In this document: positions 1-9,457 of the stretch, in pieces
Position numbering within the stretch: position 1 is the stretch's first letter
Layout of the letters: every line of letters starts with the position of its first letter
NCBI GenBank assembly: GCA_963817735.1
Contig: CAWFPP010000026.1
Coordinates: forward strand, 1 to 64,000
DNA: 64,000 nt
DNA from: Bog-473 sp963817735
Lineage (GTDB): Bacteria > Actinomycetota > Acidimicrobiia > Acidimicrobiales > RAAP-2
Reading direction: 5' to 3'
Notes under the pieces: generated by a model
Databases searched by the model: none
What the model saw: only the letters and a program-made list of their open reading frames with translations
What the model was told of the DNA's origin: nothing
Position numbers and translations under genes: made by a program

Positions 1-196
1 CGAGGGTGTCCAGGTCGTCGGTCGCCGTGATGTGGATCGGCCCGATGCCGCAGATGTCGCCGGCGTCGCGGCCCACCTTGTCCTTGTCGTTGACACCGAC
101 TCCGACCAGCTCGAAGTTCGGGTGGCGCAGCACCTCGGGGACGATCATCTTCCCCACGAACCCCGTCCCCCACACGACTACCCTCTTCTCTGCCAC
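1..196 (-). CDS. NAD(P)-binding oxidoreductase, N-terminal part (DapB-like family)
   Basis: Only the first 65 codons are inside the window; the gene continues beyond base 1. The GTG-initiated N-terminus reads VAEKRVVVWGTGFVGK, a Rossmann nucleotide-binding loop of the GxGxxG type. It is followed by a beta-strand with VGVGVNDKDKVGRDAG and an ICGIGP segment, as in actinobacterial dihydrodipicolinate-reductase-like proteins often found near steroid or amino-acid metabolism genes. These bind NAD(P)H, but the substrate cannot be read from this fragment. No Shine-Dalgarno is visible. It is divergent from the aldo/keto reductase. Confidence 0.7.
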   Translation of the reverse strand, partial: MAEKRVVVWGTGFVGKMIVPEVLRHPNFELVGVGVNDKDKVGRDAGDICGIGPIHITATDDLDTL

Positions 197-322
197 TGGG
201 GCATCATCGCATCTGGGCCGCGAGACCGGGACTCGCCTCCCCGGCTCGGTCCGCCCTCCGCCTGGCTAATTTCGCTTTCACGCCCCGCCGAACGAGCGCA
301 CCAGCCCAGGAGGTGCATCCCG

Positions 323-1346
323 ATGCCGTACTACTACCTGGCGCGCGACCGCTACAAGTCGATGGCCTACCGGCGGTGCGGGCGGAGAGGGGTGCTGCTG
401 CCGTCCCTGTCACTCGGCCTGCGGCACAACTTCGGCGAGGACCACCCTTCGAAGTCCAGCGCCCCATCCTGCGCCGCGCCTTCGACCTCGGCATCACACA
501 TTTCGACCTGGCCAACAACTACGGGCCGCCCTACGGAACCGCCGAGACCAACTTCGGCTCCATCCTCCGCTCGGACTTCGCCGCTCGCGACGAGCTGCTC
601 ATCTCTACAAAGGCGGGCTGGAACATGTGGCCGGGCCCTTATGGCGACCACCGCTCCCGCAAGTACCTGCTGGCCAGCCTCGACCAGAGCCTCGGCCGGC
701 TCGGGCTCGAGTACGTCGAATCTTCGACCACCACCGCTTCGACCCCGAGACTCCCCTCGAAGAGACGATGGGTGCACTCGACAGCGCCGTCCGCCAGGGA
801 AAGGCGCTCTATGTCGGTATCTCGTCGTACTCGGACGAGCGCACCCATCAGGCGGTGACGATCCTGCGCTCCCTGGGCACACCGCTGCTCATCCACCAGC
901 CGTCGTACTCCATGTTCAACCGCTGGATCGAGGACGGGCTGCTCGACGTCCTCGGCGAGGAGGGCGTCGGGTGCATCAGCTTTTCCCCGCTCGCCCAGGG
1001 GCTGCTCACCGAGCGCTATCTGCACGAGATCCCGGCGGGGTCACGGGCGGCGCAGGGGACGACGCTGTTCCCCGAGATGTTGAGCGAGGAGAACCTCGCC
1101 CGTGTGCGGGCACTGGCCGACATCGCGGCCCGACGGGGCCAGAAGGTCTCCCAGCTGGCGCTGGCCTGGGCGCTGCGCGATCCCCGCGTCACCTCCCTCG
1201 TGATCGGGGCGAGCAGCGTCGCCCAACTCGAGGAGAACGTGGCGGCGCTCGACAACGTCGACTTCACGGCCGAGGAGCTGAAGGAGATCGATGTCTACGC
1301 CGTCGAGGGCGGCATCGATCTGTGGCGGGGGCCGGCCACGAGCTGA
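323..1346 (+). CDS. Aldo/keto reductase, YghZ/MgrA-like (two frameshifts)
   Basis: NADPH-dependent reductase of the L-glyceraldehyde-3-phosphate reductase type. ATG 323 follows AGGAGG at 308-313. The protein is spread over three frames. MPYYYLARDRYKSMAYRRCG is in the first. RAFDLGITHFDLANNYGPP, with the catalytic Tyr, and STKAGWNMWPGPYGD are in the second. FDHHRFDPETPLEETMGALD through the C-terminal NADP-binding helices is in the third. Joining the frames near 447 and 719, each needing one extra base, restores a full-length protein of about 340 residues. Conservation on both sides of each break suggests sequencing indels rather than decay. The downstream GH36 gene is probably in the same operon, which would suit carbohydrate metabolism. 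Confidence 0.85.
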
Positions 1347-1390
1347 GGCGCCGCCTCGCCGGCTTCTGCAAGGGTGAGGACGTGCGCAGC

Positions 1391-3445
1391 ATGGTGGTGG
1401 CGTCCGGAGGCGACGGCTACGGCTTCCTCGTCGACGAGGAGGGGATGCTCCACCAGGCGGGGTTCGGGCCGGGCATCGACCGGCACATGGAGAGGCTCTC
1501 GTCCAGGGTGCCGGCGAGCGTGTACCCGCTGGCGTACCCGGCCTACGACGAGGACATCTGCCGGGCGCCGTCGCTGCGGGTCACCCACAGCGACGGCACC
1601 ACGACGACCCGGCTGCGGTTCGAGGACGTGGAAGTGGCCGGGCCGGGCACCGAGATCGTGCTGGCCGATCACGACTGCCCGCTCGAGGTCCGGCTGTGCT
1701 TCCGGGCCGAGGACCACGGCGTGCTGCGCCAGTGGGTGACGGTCACCAACCGCCAGCCCGGGCCGGTCACCCTCTTCGAGGTCGCCGCCGCCTCGCCGCT
1801 GCTGGCCACCCGCTCGCCGCACCTGACCCATTTCGGCGGGAGCGACTGGTCGGCCGAATGGACGACCACGACCGAGCCACTGACGCCGGGGACCAAGCTC
1901 GTCGAGTCTGCGGCGGCGTCCGGCCGCACCTTCAGTCCTGCCCCTTCTTCCTGCTGTCTCCTGACGGCGCGCCGGAGGAGGCGGGCGGGACCGTCGTCGC
2001 CGGCGTGCTGGCCTGGGGCGGCAACACGCGCTTCGCCTTCGAGCGCACCACGGCGCCCACGGTGCGGGCCTGGTGTGGGCACAACCCGATGGCGGCCGAG
2101 TACGTGCTCGACCCCGGGGCGACGTTCACCACCCCCGAGCAGATCTGGGCCTGGTCGACGACGGGGTGGGCCCCCTGAGCGGCGGCTGCACCGGTGGGTG
2201 CGGAGCGAGTCGTGCGCGACGGCGACGCGCTGCGTCCCATCGTGGTGAACAACTGGGAGGCGACCTTCTTCTCCTTCGACACCGGGCGGCTGCTGGCCTC
2301 ATCGACGAGGCGGCCGAGCTCGGTGCCGAGCTGTTCCTGCTCGACGACGGCTGGTTCGGCACCTCGCACCCCCGCGACGACGACACCGCCGGGCTGGGCG
2401 ACTGGGAGGTCAACGAGGCCAAACTGCCGGGTGGACTCGCTCCCGTCATTGCGCGGGCGGCCAAACGGGGATCCGATTCGGCTTGTGGTTGGAGCCCGAG
2501 ATGGTGAACCCGCGCTCGACGCTCTACGCCGAGCATCCGGACTGGGTCGTGGGCCAGCCGGTCCGGCGCCCGCGCGAATTCCGCCAGCAACTCGTGCTCG
2601 ACACCCTGCAGCCGGCGGTCGCCGCCTTCGTCGTCGACGTGATCGACCGCACCCTGGCCGAGAACCCGGGCATCAGCTACCTCAAGTGGGACGCCAACCG
2701 CCCCCTGACCGATCCGGGGTCACCCGCCCTGGGCCGGGACCGGCAGGCCAACTTCTCGGTCGACCACGTGCGGGCGACCTGGGGCCTCATGGCGGCCGTG
2801 GCCGGGCGCCACCCCGAGCAGACCCTCATGCTCTGCGCTTCGGGTGGAGGGCGGGTCGACCTCGGCTCGTTGCGCTGGTTCCACGAGGTCTGGCTCTCGG
2901 ACAACACCGATCCGGTGGACCGGGTGCGGATGCAGTGGGGCGCCTCACACTTCCTGCCCGCCAACGTGGTGGCGGCCCATGTCACCGAGTTGGGAGACCG
3001 GCCCATTGCCTTCGGCTGCGCGGTGGCCATGAGCGCGCGGTTCGGGTTCGACGTCGACTTCAAGGGGCTCAGCGAGGACGAGCTCGGAGTGTGCCGGCGC
3101 GCCGTCGCCCTGTACCGCGAGGTCCGGCCTCTCGTGCAACAGGGGGATCTGTGGCGGTTGGCGGCGCCGGACGAGCGCGCCGCGTTGTCCTACGTGTCCG
3201 CCGACGGCGACGCGGCCATCGTCTTCGGGTTCCAGCTGGCCGACGGCACCGGTGACGCGGGGCCGGTGCGGCTGGGTGGTCTCCGGGCGGAGCAGACGTA
3301 CGAGGCCACCGCCGTCGACCTGGCGGCGGGTGAGGCGGCGGGCGCTTCCGAGCGGTGGCGCGGCACGGACTTGATGGAGCAGGGCATCGCATGGCCGCTC
3401 ACCACGGCCAGCACGGCGCGCATCTGGGTGCTCCGGGCCACCTGA
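1391..3445 (+). CDS. GH36 alpha-galactosidase (multiple frameshifts)
   Basis: Glycoside hydrolase family 36, hydrolysing alpha-galactosides in the cytoplasm. The N-terminal beta-sandwich part (FLVDEEGMLHQAGFG onward) is intact to about 1940. The reading frame then changes repeatedly (near 1940, 2166-2205, 2300 and 2475) before the catalytic barrel settles in one frame to the stop. Diagnostic pieces are VVNNWEATFFSFD, FLLDDGWFG, the nucleophile motif YLKWDANRP and the acid/base motif SDNTDPVDR. ATG 1391 is preferred because AGGGTGAGGA ends 10 nt upstream; GTG 1382 is too close. At least five indels are needed, so either this stretch is poor sequence or the gene is decaying. Confidence 0.82.
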
Positions 3446-3657
3446 TTCACGCGCCCGCCGCGCCGTTCACAGATCCTTCAGCGGCGTCGCCACCGATCCC
3501 AATACCGGTCCCCTGCTCGTCCTGCTCGCCCTGGCTCTCTACCCCAACCGGGCGCCGGCGCGGTCTGTCACCGGCGCTGGAACGGTCGGCGTCGAACTGC
3601 CGCCCGTGCCGGCCCACGTATTCTCACTTTCGGGTTAGAAGATCCCAGAAAGGCCGT

Positions 3658-3714
3658 CCACCTGGGGCTACAAAGGCCACCTGGGGCTACGGCCGCCACC
3701 TGCGGCTACGACGG
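3658..3714. repeat. Three 19-bp tandem direct repeats
   Basis: Three consecutive copies of a 19-nt unit beginning CCACCTGGGGCTAC (3658-3676, 3677-3695, 3696-3714). The third has one change in the core. The last copy covers the stop codon of the minus-strand amidohydrolase at 3706-3708, so the array sits at its 3' end. Confidence 0.85.
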
Positions 3715-5253
3715 CACCCAATGGGTGGCCGACGAGGCCAGCCAGTCCAGGACCTGGCGCCGCGTCGTCGGGCCATGCGGACGCCAGGCCGAGGGCAGCG
3801 CGCCCTCGTGGCGCAGGTAGGCCGTCTCGGAAATGTTGGCGGTGAGCGGATCCTGCGTCAGCCCGCATCGGGTCGCGGTCGGGTCCACCCCGAAGAGCGT
3901 CGCCGCGTTCAGGCCGAACAGGCCGGCCTTCACCTCGGTGGTCAGCGCCGGGTACTGGTAGGCCTCCTGGAACTGCGGCGTGATCTCGAAGGTGCGCATG
4001 GCCATGATCTGGGGCTCGGGGCTGCCGTACCAGATGGCGTCGGTGCCCCACATGACCCGTTGCGCGCCAACCCGGCTGAGCAGCTTCCCGAGCGCGTGGG
4101 CCGCCTGGTCCGGCGTCGTGAGCAGCTGGCGCCACATCGTCGCCGTGTCCACCCAGACGTTGTCGTTGGGCGGCACGGCGTGGCGGTCCAGTGCGGCCAG
4201 CAGCGTGTCGATCCCGATGGTGGCGTTGGGGTCGTAGGGACCTTCGATCTGGGCGGGGTCCCAGGCGGCGTGGTACACGACGAACTGCATGTCGGGGAAC
4301 TGGCGCGACACCGCGACGATGTCGTCGGGGTGGTTGAAGGCCGGGTCGAAGTTCACTAGCGGCAGCCCCTTGTGGGCCACGAAAACCTTCACTCCGAGGT
4401 CGTGCGCGTGCTGCACGGTGGGCAGGCCGATGGCCGGGTCCTCCAGCGAGTAGCCCTGGCCGCTCGGGCTCCAGGCCGTGTACACCTTGAAGGCGGCCGG
4501 AGGACCGACCGACATCGCGCTCGACATCTCCTCGAGGGTGGCCGCCACGGGCCCCACGTTGGGGGCGATGACGTTCTCCACCAGGAGCCGGCCGGCGCCC
4601 CCGCCGGTGAGGCCGGCGGTGATCTCCTTGGTGCCGAGCGCGTCGGAGAACGGGATGGGCGCGTTGGACGGGCCCGAATTGGGGACGTCGGTCAGGATCG
4701 CCATGGTGGTGTCGCTGGCCAGGAACAGGTCGTGGAGGTACGTCGCCCGGTCCACGCAATCCAGCTGGTCGGTGTCGGTGCAGCCGGCCGGGAGCATGGA
4801 CAGCACGAGCGACACCGTTTCGGGGGCATTCTGCGCCCACGGCCCAGCCGGGATCACGTGGTGGGTGTGCACGTCGAAGATGAACTCCGAGCCGGTCAGC
4901 GCATCCTGGCAGGCGGCGGTGTCCTCGGGCGGTGGCACCGTGAAGCGTCCGCCCTTGCCCACCGTGGTGGAGGCGGCCTGCGGGTGCGAGGTCGAGGAGG
5001 CGCAACCCGCGAACTCGAACGCGGCCAGCGAGGCCGCCACGGCTCCGGCGCCCTGCAGGAACCGGCGCCGGTCCACGCCGGTCCGGCGCGCCGACTCGTC
5101 GATGGAGGATCGGATGAGGTCGTTGACCGCGCGATCGTGCGGTTCGGGCGCGGCAGGGACGAACTCGCCGTTGGAGATCGGGCCGGCGTGGAGCGGCAGT
5201 GGGTCGTCCGGCCGCTCACGGAGGCGGCGCGAGAACGGGCCGATGCCAGCCAT
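3706..5253 (-). CDS. Tat-exported amidohydrolase family protein
   Basis: 515 residues. Residues 55-85 form a twin-arginine signal (DRRRFLQGAG, then an Ala-rich stretch) ending at a lipobox-like FAGC, so it is probably exported folded and may be lipid-anchored. The body is a TIM-barrel amidohydrolase-2 domain: FDVHTHHVIPAG gives the HxH metal site, VFVAHKG and VVYHAAW give further His ligands, and WGTDAIWYG gives the catalytic Asp. The family includes decarboxylating and hydrolytic metalloenzymes; the substrate is unknown. An unusually long 55-residue leader precedes the Tat motif, so the true start may lie further in. It is divergent from the GGDEF gene. Confidence 0.8.
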   Translation of the reverse strand: MAGIGPFSRRLRERPDDPLPLHAGPISNGEFVPAAPEPHDRAVNDLIRSSIDESARRTGVDRRRFLQGAGAVAASLAAFEFAGCASSTSHPQAASTTVGKGGRFTVPPPEDTAACQDALTGSEFIFDVHTHHVIPAGPWAQNAPETVSLVLSMLPAGCTDTDQLDCVDRATYLHDLFLASDTTMAILTDVPNSGPSNAPIPFSDALGTKEITAGLTGGGAGRLLVENVIAPNVGPVAATLEEMSSAMSVGPPAAFKVYTAWSPSGQGYSLEDPAIGLPTVQHAHDLGVKVFVAHKGLPLVNFDPAFNHPDDIVAVSRQFPDMQFVVYHAAWDPAQIEGPYDPNATIGIDTLLAALDRHAVPPNDNVWVDTATMWRQLLTTPDQAAHALGKLLSRVGAQRVMWGTDAIWYGSPEPQIMAMRTFEITPQFQEAYQYPALTTEVKAGLFGLNAATLFGVDPTATRCGLTQDPLTANISETAYLRHEGALPSAWRPHGPTTRRQVLDWLASSATHWVPS

Positions 5254-5469
5254 GCCCGGAGGCTACGCCCGGCGGCTCGGTCCTTGGAAGGAGGGCTGGT
5301 CGGGCCCCGGCGGGAGGGCCGTGACCAAATCCATCGCCGGGTTCTCCTTTTCCGGGCCCGAACGGCAAGGCCGGTGACACCAGAAGTTCGTCCCTGGCCT
5401 GCAGGTGGGCGGGAAAGACAACCGGATCGCAATTCCAGAAACGGCCTGAATGTGCCGATAGGAAAGACC

Positions 5470-7236
5470 GTGAGCGATGGGTCGAAACCGAACGCACGCG
5501 ACCCCTGGCGCTGGTACCTGCCCCACCGGGCCATCATCCTCCTGGGCGTGGTGCTCATCTTCATCGCCCTCGTTGGGGCAACGCTCGGGGTGGTCAACTC
5601 GGCCCGGGCAGAGGAGCTGAACAGCCGGCTCACGGACCGCTACCTCGTGCTGCTCCCGCCGGTGAGGCAGATCCGGGCATCGGAAAGTGCCTTCCAGGTG
5701 CTGGCCGAGGAGGCCTTCGCCAACACCACCGCGGCTCCCTCGGTCGTGACCGGAGCGGTGAGCGATTCGAACGCAATCAACAAGGCCTACCTCACCTTGC
5801 AGCACCTCCTCGCGTTGCCGGGCAATGCCACCCTGGATCCCCATCTGGCCACCCTTATGGCCACCTACGTCGCGGCGCAGTCGAGCCTCGGCGCTTTCCT
5901 GGCCGGCGAACCGCAGACCGCGACGACGACACGCCTGGCCGCCGTGGAGAAGTCGGCCGCGGCAGCCCTCGATGCGAACCTCGGCTCCCTGCAGTCGACG
6001 ATCGACGACCGTCTGGACACGACGGCCGATCAGGCGCAGGCAGCATCCAATAGTGCCCGGGTCGACCTGTTGTGGTCCATCGCCATCGGGCTCGCCTGCT
6101 CGGTCACCGTGATCGCCGTCCTCGGCCGGCACGCACTGCGGGTCGAGCGTGAGCAGTCCCGGCACGAGGCGGTGCAGTCCGATCTGGCGCATCGGATCGA
6201 GTTCGAGGCCACCCTGCAGACCGCACTGGAGATGTCGAAGGCCGAGGCGTCCGTCTTCGATGTGGTCGCGGAGTCTCTCAGCCTGGCTGCCCCGGGCATG
6301 CGGTCCGAGCTGCTCCTGGCCGATTCCCGCACGGCCCACTTCCGGCAGGTGCTCGTCAGCACCGCGCAAGCCGATGACACCGGGTGCGGCGTCATGTCCC
6401 CCGACGACTGCCCGGCCGCATCGAGGGCGCGGACCATGGTGTTCCCCTCGAGCACCGCGCTCGACGCTTGTCCCAACCTCCGGGGCCGGGGGTGCTCCGC
6501 GCTGTGCGTCCCGATGAGCATCAGTGGCACCTCCATGGGGGTCTTCCACGTGACCACCGATGAGGGCACGCCGCCCTCCCAGGCGATCGAGGCGAACGTG
6601 GAGGTGGTGGCGCGACGGGCGTCGGAGCGGTTGGCGATGCTGCGTGCCTTCGAGTACTCCCAGGCCCAGGCCAACAGTGACTCCCTGACGGGGCTCATGA
6701 CCCGGAGAAGCCTGGAGACCGCGGTCCGGGAGCTCCAGGCCACCGGCACGCCGTATGCGGTGGCCTACGGCGACCTCGACCACTTCAAGACGCTGAACGA
6801 CGATTTCGGACACGCCACCGGCGACCGCGCCCTGCGCACCTTCTCCCAGGTCCTGCGCGACTCTCTCCGGCCCGTCGACATGGCCAGCCGCTACGGGGGG
6901 GAGGAGTTCGTCATCGTCCTGCCCGACTGCCCCGTGCAAGAGGCGCGACAGGTGCTCGAACGCGTCCGCAGCCGGATGGCCGAACGCATCGTCATCGCTG
7001 AACTGCCGCTGTTGACCGTCAGCTTCGGCTTGGCAACGTCCGACCAGGCCGGGGACTTCGACCGGGTGGTCGCGCTGGCCGATGCCGCCCTTCTCAGCGC
7101 CAAGGCCGGAGGCCGGGATCGGATCGTCGTCTCGACGGGGCCGGACCAGCCCGCGGTCGGTGGCCCGTTCGACCCGACGGACCCGCCGGTGGACCATCCG
7201 ATCGGTGACGCCTTACGGGAGCCGCAGCACAACTGA
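5470..7236 (+). CDS. Membrane GAF-GGDEF protein, probable diguanylate cyclase
   Basis: About 588 residues, likely making cyclic di-GMP from two GTP. The order is: a TM helix (residues 17-40, IILLGVVLIFIALVG), an extracellular helical sensor region, a second TM (about 198-220), a GAF-like domain with four Cys (CGVMSPDDC and CPNLRGRGC), then GGDEF. The GGDEF domain has SLTGLMTRRSLE, the metal-binding YGDLDHFK and the signature SRYGGEEF. GGEEF is an active-type signature. There is no clear RxxD inhibitory site. GTG 5470 follows GGAAAG; GTG 5452 is an alternative. The Cys pairs in the GAF domain might sense redox or metal (inference). Confidence 0.88.
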   Translation: MSDGSKPNARDPWRWYLPHRAIILLGVVLIFIALVGATLGVVNSARAEELNSRLTDRYLVLLPPVRQIRASESAFQVLAEEAFANTTAAPSVVTGAVSDSNAINKAYLTLQHLLALPGNATLDPHLATLMATYVAAQSSLGAFLAGEPQTATTTRLAAVEKSAAAALDANLGSLQSTIDDRLDTTADQAQAASNSARVDLLWSIAIGLACSVTVIAVLGRHALRVEREQSRHEAVQSDLAHRIEFEATLQTALEMSKAEASVFDVVAESLSLAAPGMRSELLLADSRTAHFRQVLVSTAQADDTGCGVMSPDDCPAASRARTMVFPSSTALDACPNLRGRGCSALCVPMSISGTSMGVFHVTTDEGTPPSQAIEANVEVVARRASERLAMLRAFEYSQAQANSDSLTGLMTRRSLETAVRELQATGTPYAVAYGDLDHFKTLNDDFGHATGDRALRTFSQVLRDSLRPVDMASRYGGEEFVIVLPDCPVQEARQVLERVRSRMAERIVIAELPLLTVSFGLATSDQAGDFDRVVALADAALLSAKAGGRDRIVVSTGPDQPAVGGPFDPTDPPVDHPIGDALREPQHN

Positions 7237-7446
7237 CCCGCCGTCCTTCCGGCGCACTCCTGCTCCTTCCTCCGGACCAGGCGGATCCCGCCATTTCCGC
7301 AGCACAAGGGGCATCGGGCGAACCTACGGCCGGGTCGGGACCGGATTGGGCGTTTCGTTGCGCGGGCAGGCATCCACGGCGCGGGCCGGACCGGGGCCTA
7401 CCGTGCGCAAAAGGCACCCGCGGGGGCGCCGGAACGGGGGGTCGTC

Positions 7447-8133
7447 GTGACCGAGATTCCGAACCAGCTGGCGGGCAGCCAGTTCGCCGGCCTCGCCGGG
7501 GGGATCGTCGCCGTCATCGCCATCTTCATCGCGCTGTTCTCGGTGGTCCTGCTGGTCCCGATCATCCTCATCGTGGCCAACCGGGCCGAGCCTGACCCGC
7601 GCGGGCAGCGCTCCCAAAGCGTCTACCTGTTCGGGATGAGCTTCGTCACCCTGCAGGTCACCTTCGCCGGCTCCGTGCTCATCTTCACGTCCCTCTTCTC
7701 GGTGATCGCGCCGCACGTGGTCCCCTTGACGAATTCCATCGCCCGCTCGGTCGTCATCGGCGGCCTCCTGGTCGTCTTCTTCGGCGGCATGCTGCTGCTC
7801 CACCTCGGCCGGGGGATCGAGACCGCCCGCGGCGACGGCGCGCTGACGGGGCCCAACCTCCGCGTCATGCAGTCCTACGCCGGCGTCGTCGGCTTCATCT
7901 ACCTGCTGCAGCTCATCACATCGCTGGCCATTTCCATCTACCTGCTCCTCGCGCTGATCGCGCCGGGTGTCTTCGGCAGCTTCGGCTCGAGTCGCGGCGG
8001 CACCCTGGCCATGCTGTTCGACTTGGTCTACGTCATGCTGGCGTCGGCCTACGTCCTGTTGGCCCACGCCTCACTCGGGCCGTCCGTCTTCCCCGGCCGC
8101 CGCCCGCCGGTGGAGGTCCCGAGCGTCCCCTGA
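7447..8133 (+). CDS. Polytopic membrane protein of unknown function
   Basis: 228 residues from GTG 7447, with a G-rich Shine-Dalgarno-like stretch just upstream and a TACCGT hexamer at 7398-7403 that could be its -10. Five hydrophobic helices are visible: VAVIAIFIALFSVVLLVPII, a helix around FVTLQVTFAGSVLIF, VVIGGLLVVFFGGMLLLHLG, a helix around VVGFIYLLQLITSLAISIY, and LFDLVYVMLASAYVLLAH. I recognise no family. It is convergent with the dioxygenase, 3 nt away. Confidence 0.7.
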   Translation: MTEIPNQLAGSQFAGLAGGIVAVIAIFIALFSVVLLVPIILIVANRAEPDPRGQRSQSVYLFGMSFVTLQVTFAGSVLIFTSLFSVIAPHVVPLTNSIARSVVIGGLLVVFFGGMLLLHLGRGIETARGDGALTGPNLRVMQSYAGVVGFIYLLQLITSLAISIYLLLALIAPGVFGSFGSSRGGTLAMLFDLVYVMLASAYVLLAHASLGPSVFPGRRPPVEVPSVP

Positions 8134-8136
8134 GGT

Positions 8137-9075
8137 TCAGGCGCGGGTGGGTGGCGTCCCGATAACCGAGGCGCGCTCCATGGAGCGGCGCTGAGGCCAG
8201 TAGTCGCTCGACGCGTAGTGCTGCACGGCTCGGTTGTCCCAGAACGCCACGGCATCCTTGGTCCAGCTGAAGCGGCACTGGTGCTCGGGGGCGTCGGCCT
8301 GGCGGCACAGCCGGTCGAGCAGGGCCCGGCTGGCGTCGGGGTCCATCCCTTCTATGCGGCTGACGAAGGGGCGGTTGACGTAGAGGTGCAGCTTCCCGGT
8401 GGCGGGGTGGGTGCACACGACGGGGTGGCGCATCGGCGGGTACTTCTCCTGCGCGGCGCGGCGGTCCGCCTCGGACATGGTGTGGCCGAACGTCTGGGTG
8501 AAGTCGTGCACCGCCACCAGCGTGTCGATCTCGTCCTTGGTGTCCTGGTCCAGCCCGTCGTAGGCGGCGTACATGTCGGCGAAGAGCGTGTCGCCCCCGC
8601 GCTCGGGCGCCGAGAGGGCGTGGAGGATCGCCCCCATGGACGGGCAGGCACGCCAGGTCACGTCGTGGTGCCACGCGTTTTCGTAGCCGCTGACCTCCGC
8701 CGTCTTCTCGAAGCGGACCAGTTCGGGCTCACCGGTGTTCGATGGAAGGAACGGGTGGACCTCCAGTTCGCCGAAGCGCCGCGCGAACGCCACGTGCTGG
8801 TGCGGGTCCAGGGGCTGGTCCCGGAAGAAGATGACCTTGTAGTCGTGCAGCGCCCGGCGCAGGTCGGCTACGACGTCGTCGCCCAGGGCGGAGGTGAGGT
8901 CAACTCCGGTGATCTCCGCGCCCACCGTCGCGCCAAGCGGCCGGGCGTCGAAGTGGGGCCAGCGCAGCGCGGCCAGGCGGTCGCGCTCGGCCGCCACGTG
9001 GGTGAACGGCCCGACGGCGACCGAGTAGCCGGGGAGGCGGAATCCGCCGGGCTGCGGCTTCGCGGTCGCCGTCAC
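8137..9075 (-). CDS. TauD/TfdA-type Fe(II)/2-oxoglutarate dioxygenase
   Basis: 312 residues. The iron facial triad is visible as HHDVTWR (HxD) near the middle and the distal His in DNRAVQHYA. ARPLGATVGAEITGVDL is the classical N-terminal signature, and YKVIFFRDQPLDPHQHVAFA is also typical. Members oxidise sulfonates, alkyl sulfates or aryloxyalkanoates with O2 and 2-oxoglutarate; the substrate is unresolved. GTG 9075 is chosen because TACAGT lies exactly 6 nt upstream, as expected for a leaderless transcript. A longer frame extending to 9291 would run through that promoter and the divergent gene. Confidence 0.87.
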   Translation of the reverse strand: MTATAKPQPGGFRLPGYSVAVGPFTHVAAERDRLAALRWPHFDARPLGATVGAEITGVDLTSALGDDVVADLRRALHDYKVIFFRDQPLDPHQHVAFARRFGELEVHPFLPSNTGEPELVRFEKTAEVSGYENAWHHDVTWRACPSMGAILHALSAPERGGDTLFADMYAAYDGLDQDTKDEIDTLVAVHDFTQTFGHTMSEADRRAAQEKYPPMRHPVVCTHPATGKLHLYVNRPFVSRIEGMDPDASRALLDRLCRQADAPEHQCRFSWTKDAVAFWDNRAVQHYASSDYWPQRRSMERASVIGTPPTRA

Positions 9076-9081
9076 CCCCGT

Positions 9082-9087
9082 ACTGTA
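9082..9087 (-). promoter_or_regulatory. -10 hexamer TACAGT, leaderless promoter of the TauD-type gene
   Basis: TACAGT on the minus strand, 6 nt before GTG 9075. It fits the TANNNT plus 6-8 nt pattern seen at many genes in this window. Confidence 0.55.
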
Positions 9088-9143
9088 CCGAACCGCCGTT
9101 TTGGGGGCGCTGCGACGCGGGGCGTCGCGCCCGAAGGCCTTCT

Positions 9144-9149
9144 TATACT
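9144..9149 (+). promoter_or_regulatory. -10 hexamer TATACT, leaderless promoter
   Basis: TATACT ends 11 nt before ATG 9161, with no Shine-Dalgarno between, so transcription would begin at or just before the start codon. Confidence 0.5.
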
Positions 9150-9160
9150 GAGCCCGTGAC

Positions 9161-9451
9161 ATGGGCTCGGGCCGCCTCACCGAGCGGCCGCCCTTGTCCA
9201 TGACGGCAGACGGGGCGATACAGAGCGCGGTCCGCCGCGCCGTGGTCGATGTGACGGGTCGCGACGAGCGCCTGCGCGTGACCCACACCATCGCGCGGAC
9301 GGGCTGGGGTGACGTTCTCTACGTGGAGGTCTACGCGCGCTCGCGCCAATGGACGCTCGACGACCTCGACCCCGATCTGCGCAAGATCGTCTCGGTCGTG
9401 GCCGACCAGCCGTTCGAGCGCGTCGCCATCCTGTGGCGCATCAGCCACTGA
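9161..9451 (+). CDS. Small conserved-looking hypothetical protein
   Basis: 96 residues, no recognised domain. The C-terminal part alternates strands and helices (RTGWGDVLYVEVYARSRQW, then VVADQPFERVAILWRI). ATG 9161 is supported by TATACT just upstream; ATG 9200 inside the gene is an alternative. It is divergent from the dioxygenase and ends 6 nt before the convergent ABC permease stop. Confidence 0.55.
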   Translation: MGSGRLTERPPLSMTADGAIQSAVRRAVVDVTGRDERLRVTHTIARTGWGDVLYVEVYARSRQWTLDDLDPDLRKIVSVVADQPFERVAILWRISH

Positions 9452-9457
9452 GCGGTG

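Noticed and set aside
32..2248. A 738-codon continuous plus-strand frame across the AKR and GH36 genes
   Set aside because: It mixes shadow sequence with one piece of GH36. The recognisable AKR and most GH36 motifs are in other frames, so it is not one protein.
4372..5469. Upstream half of the long frame containing the GGDEF gene
   Set aside because: It is antisense to the Tat-exported amidohydrolase and Gly/Arg/His-rich. The GGDEF protein starts at about 5470, with a TM helix.
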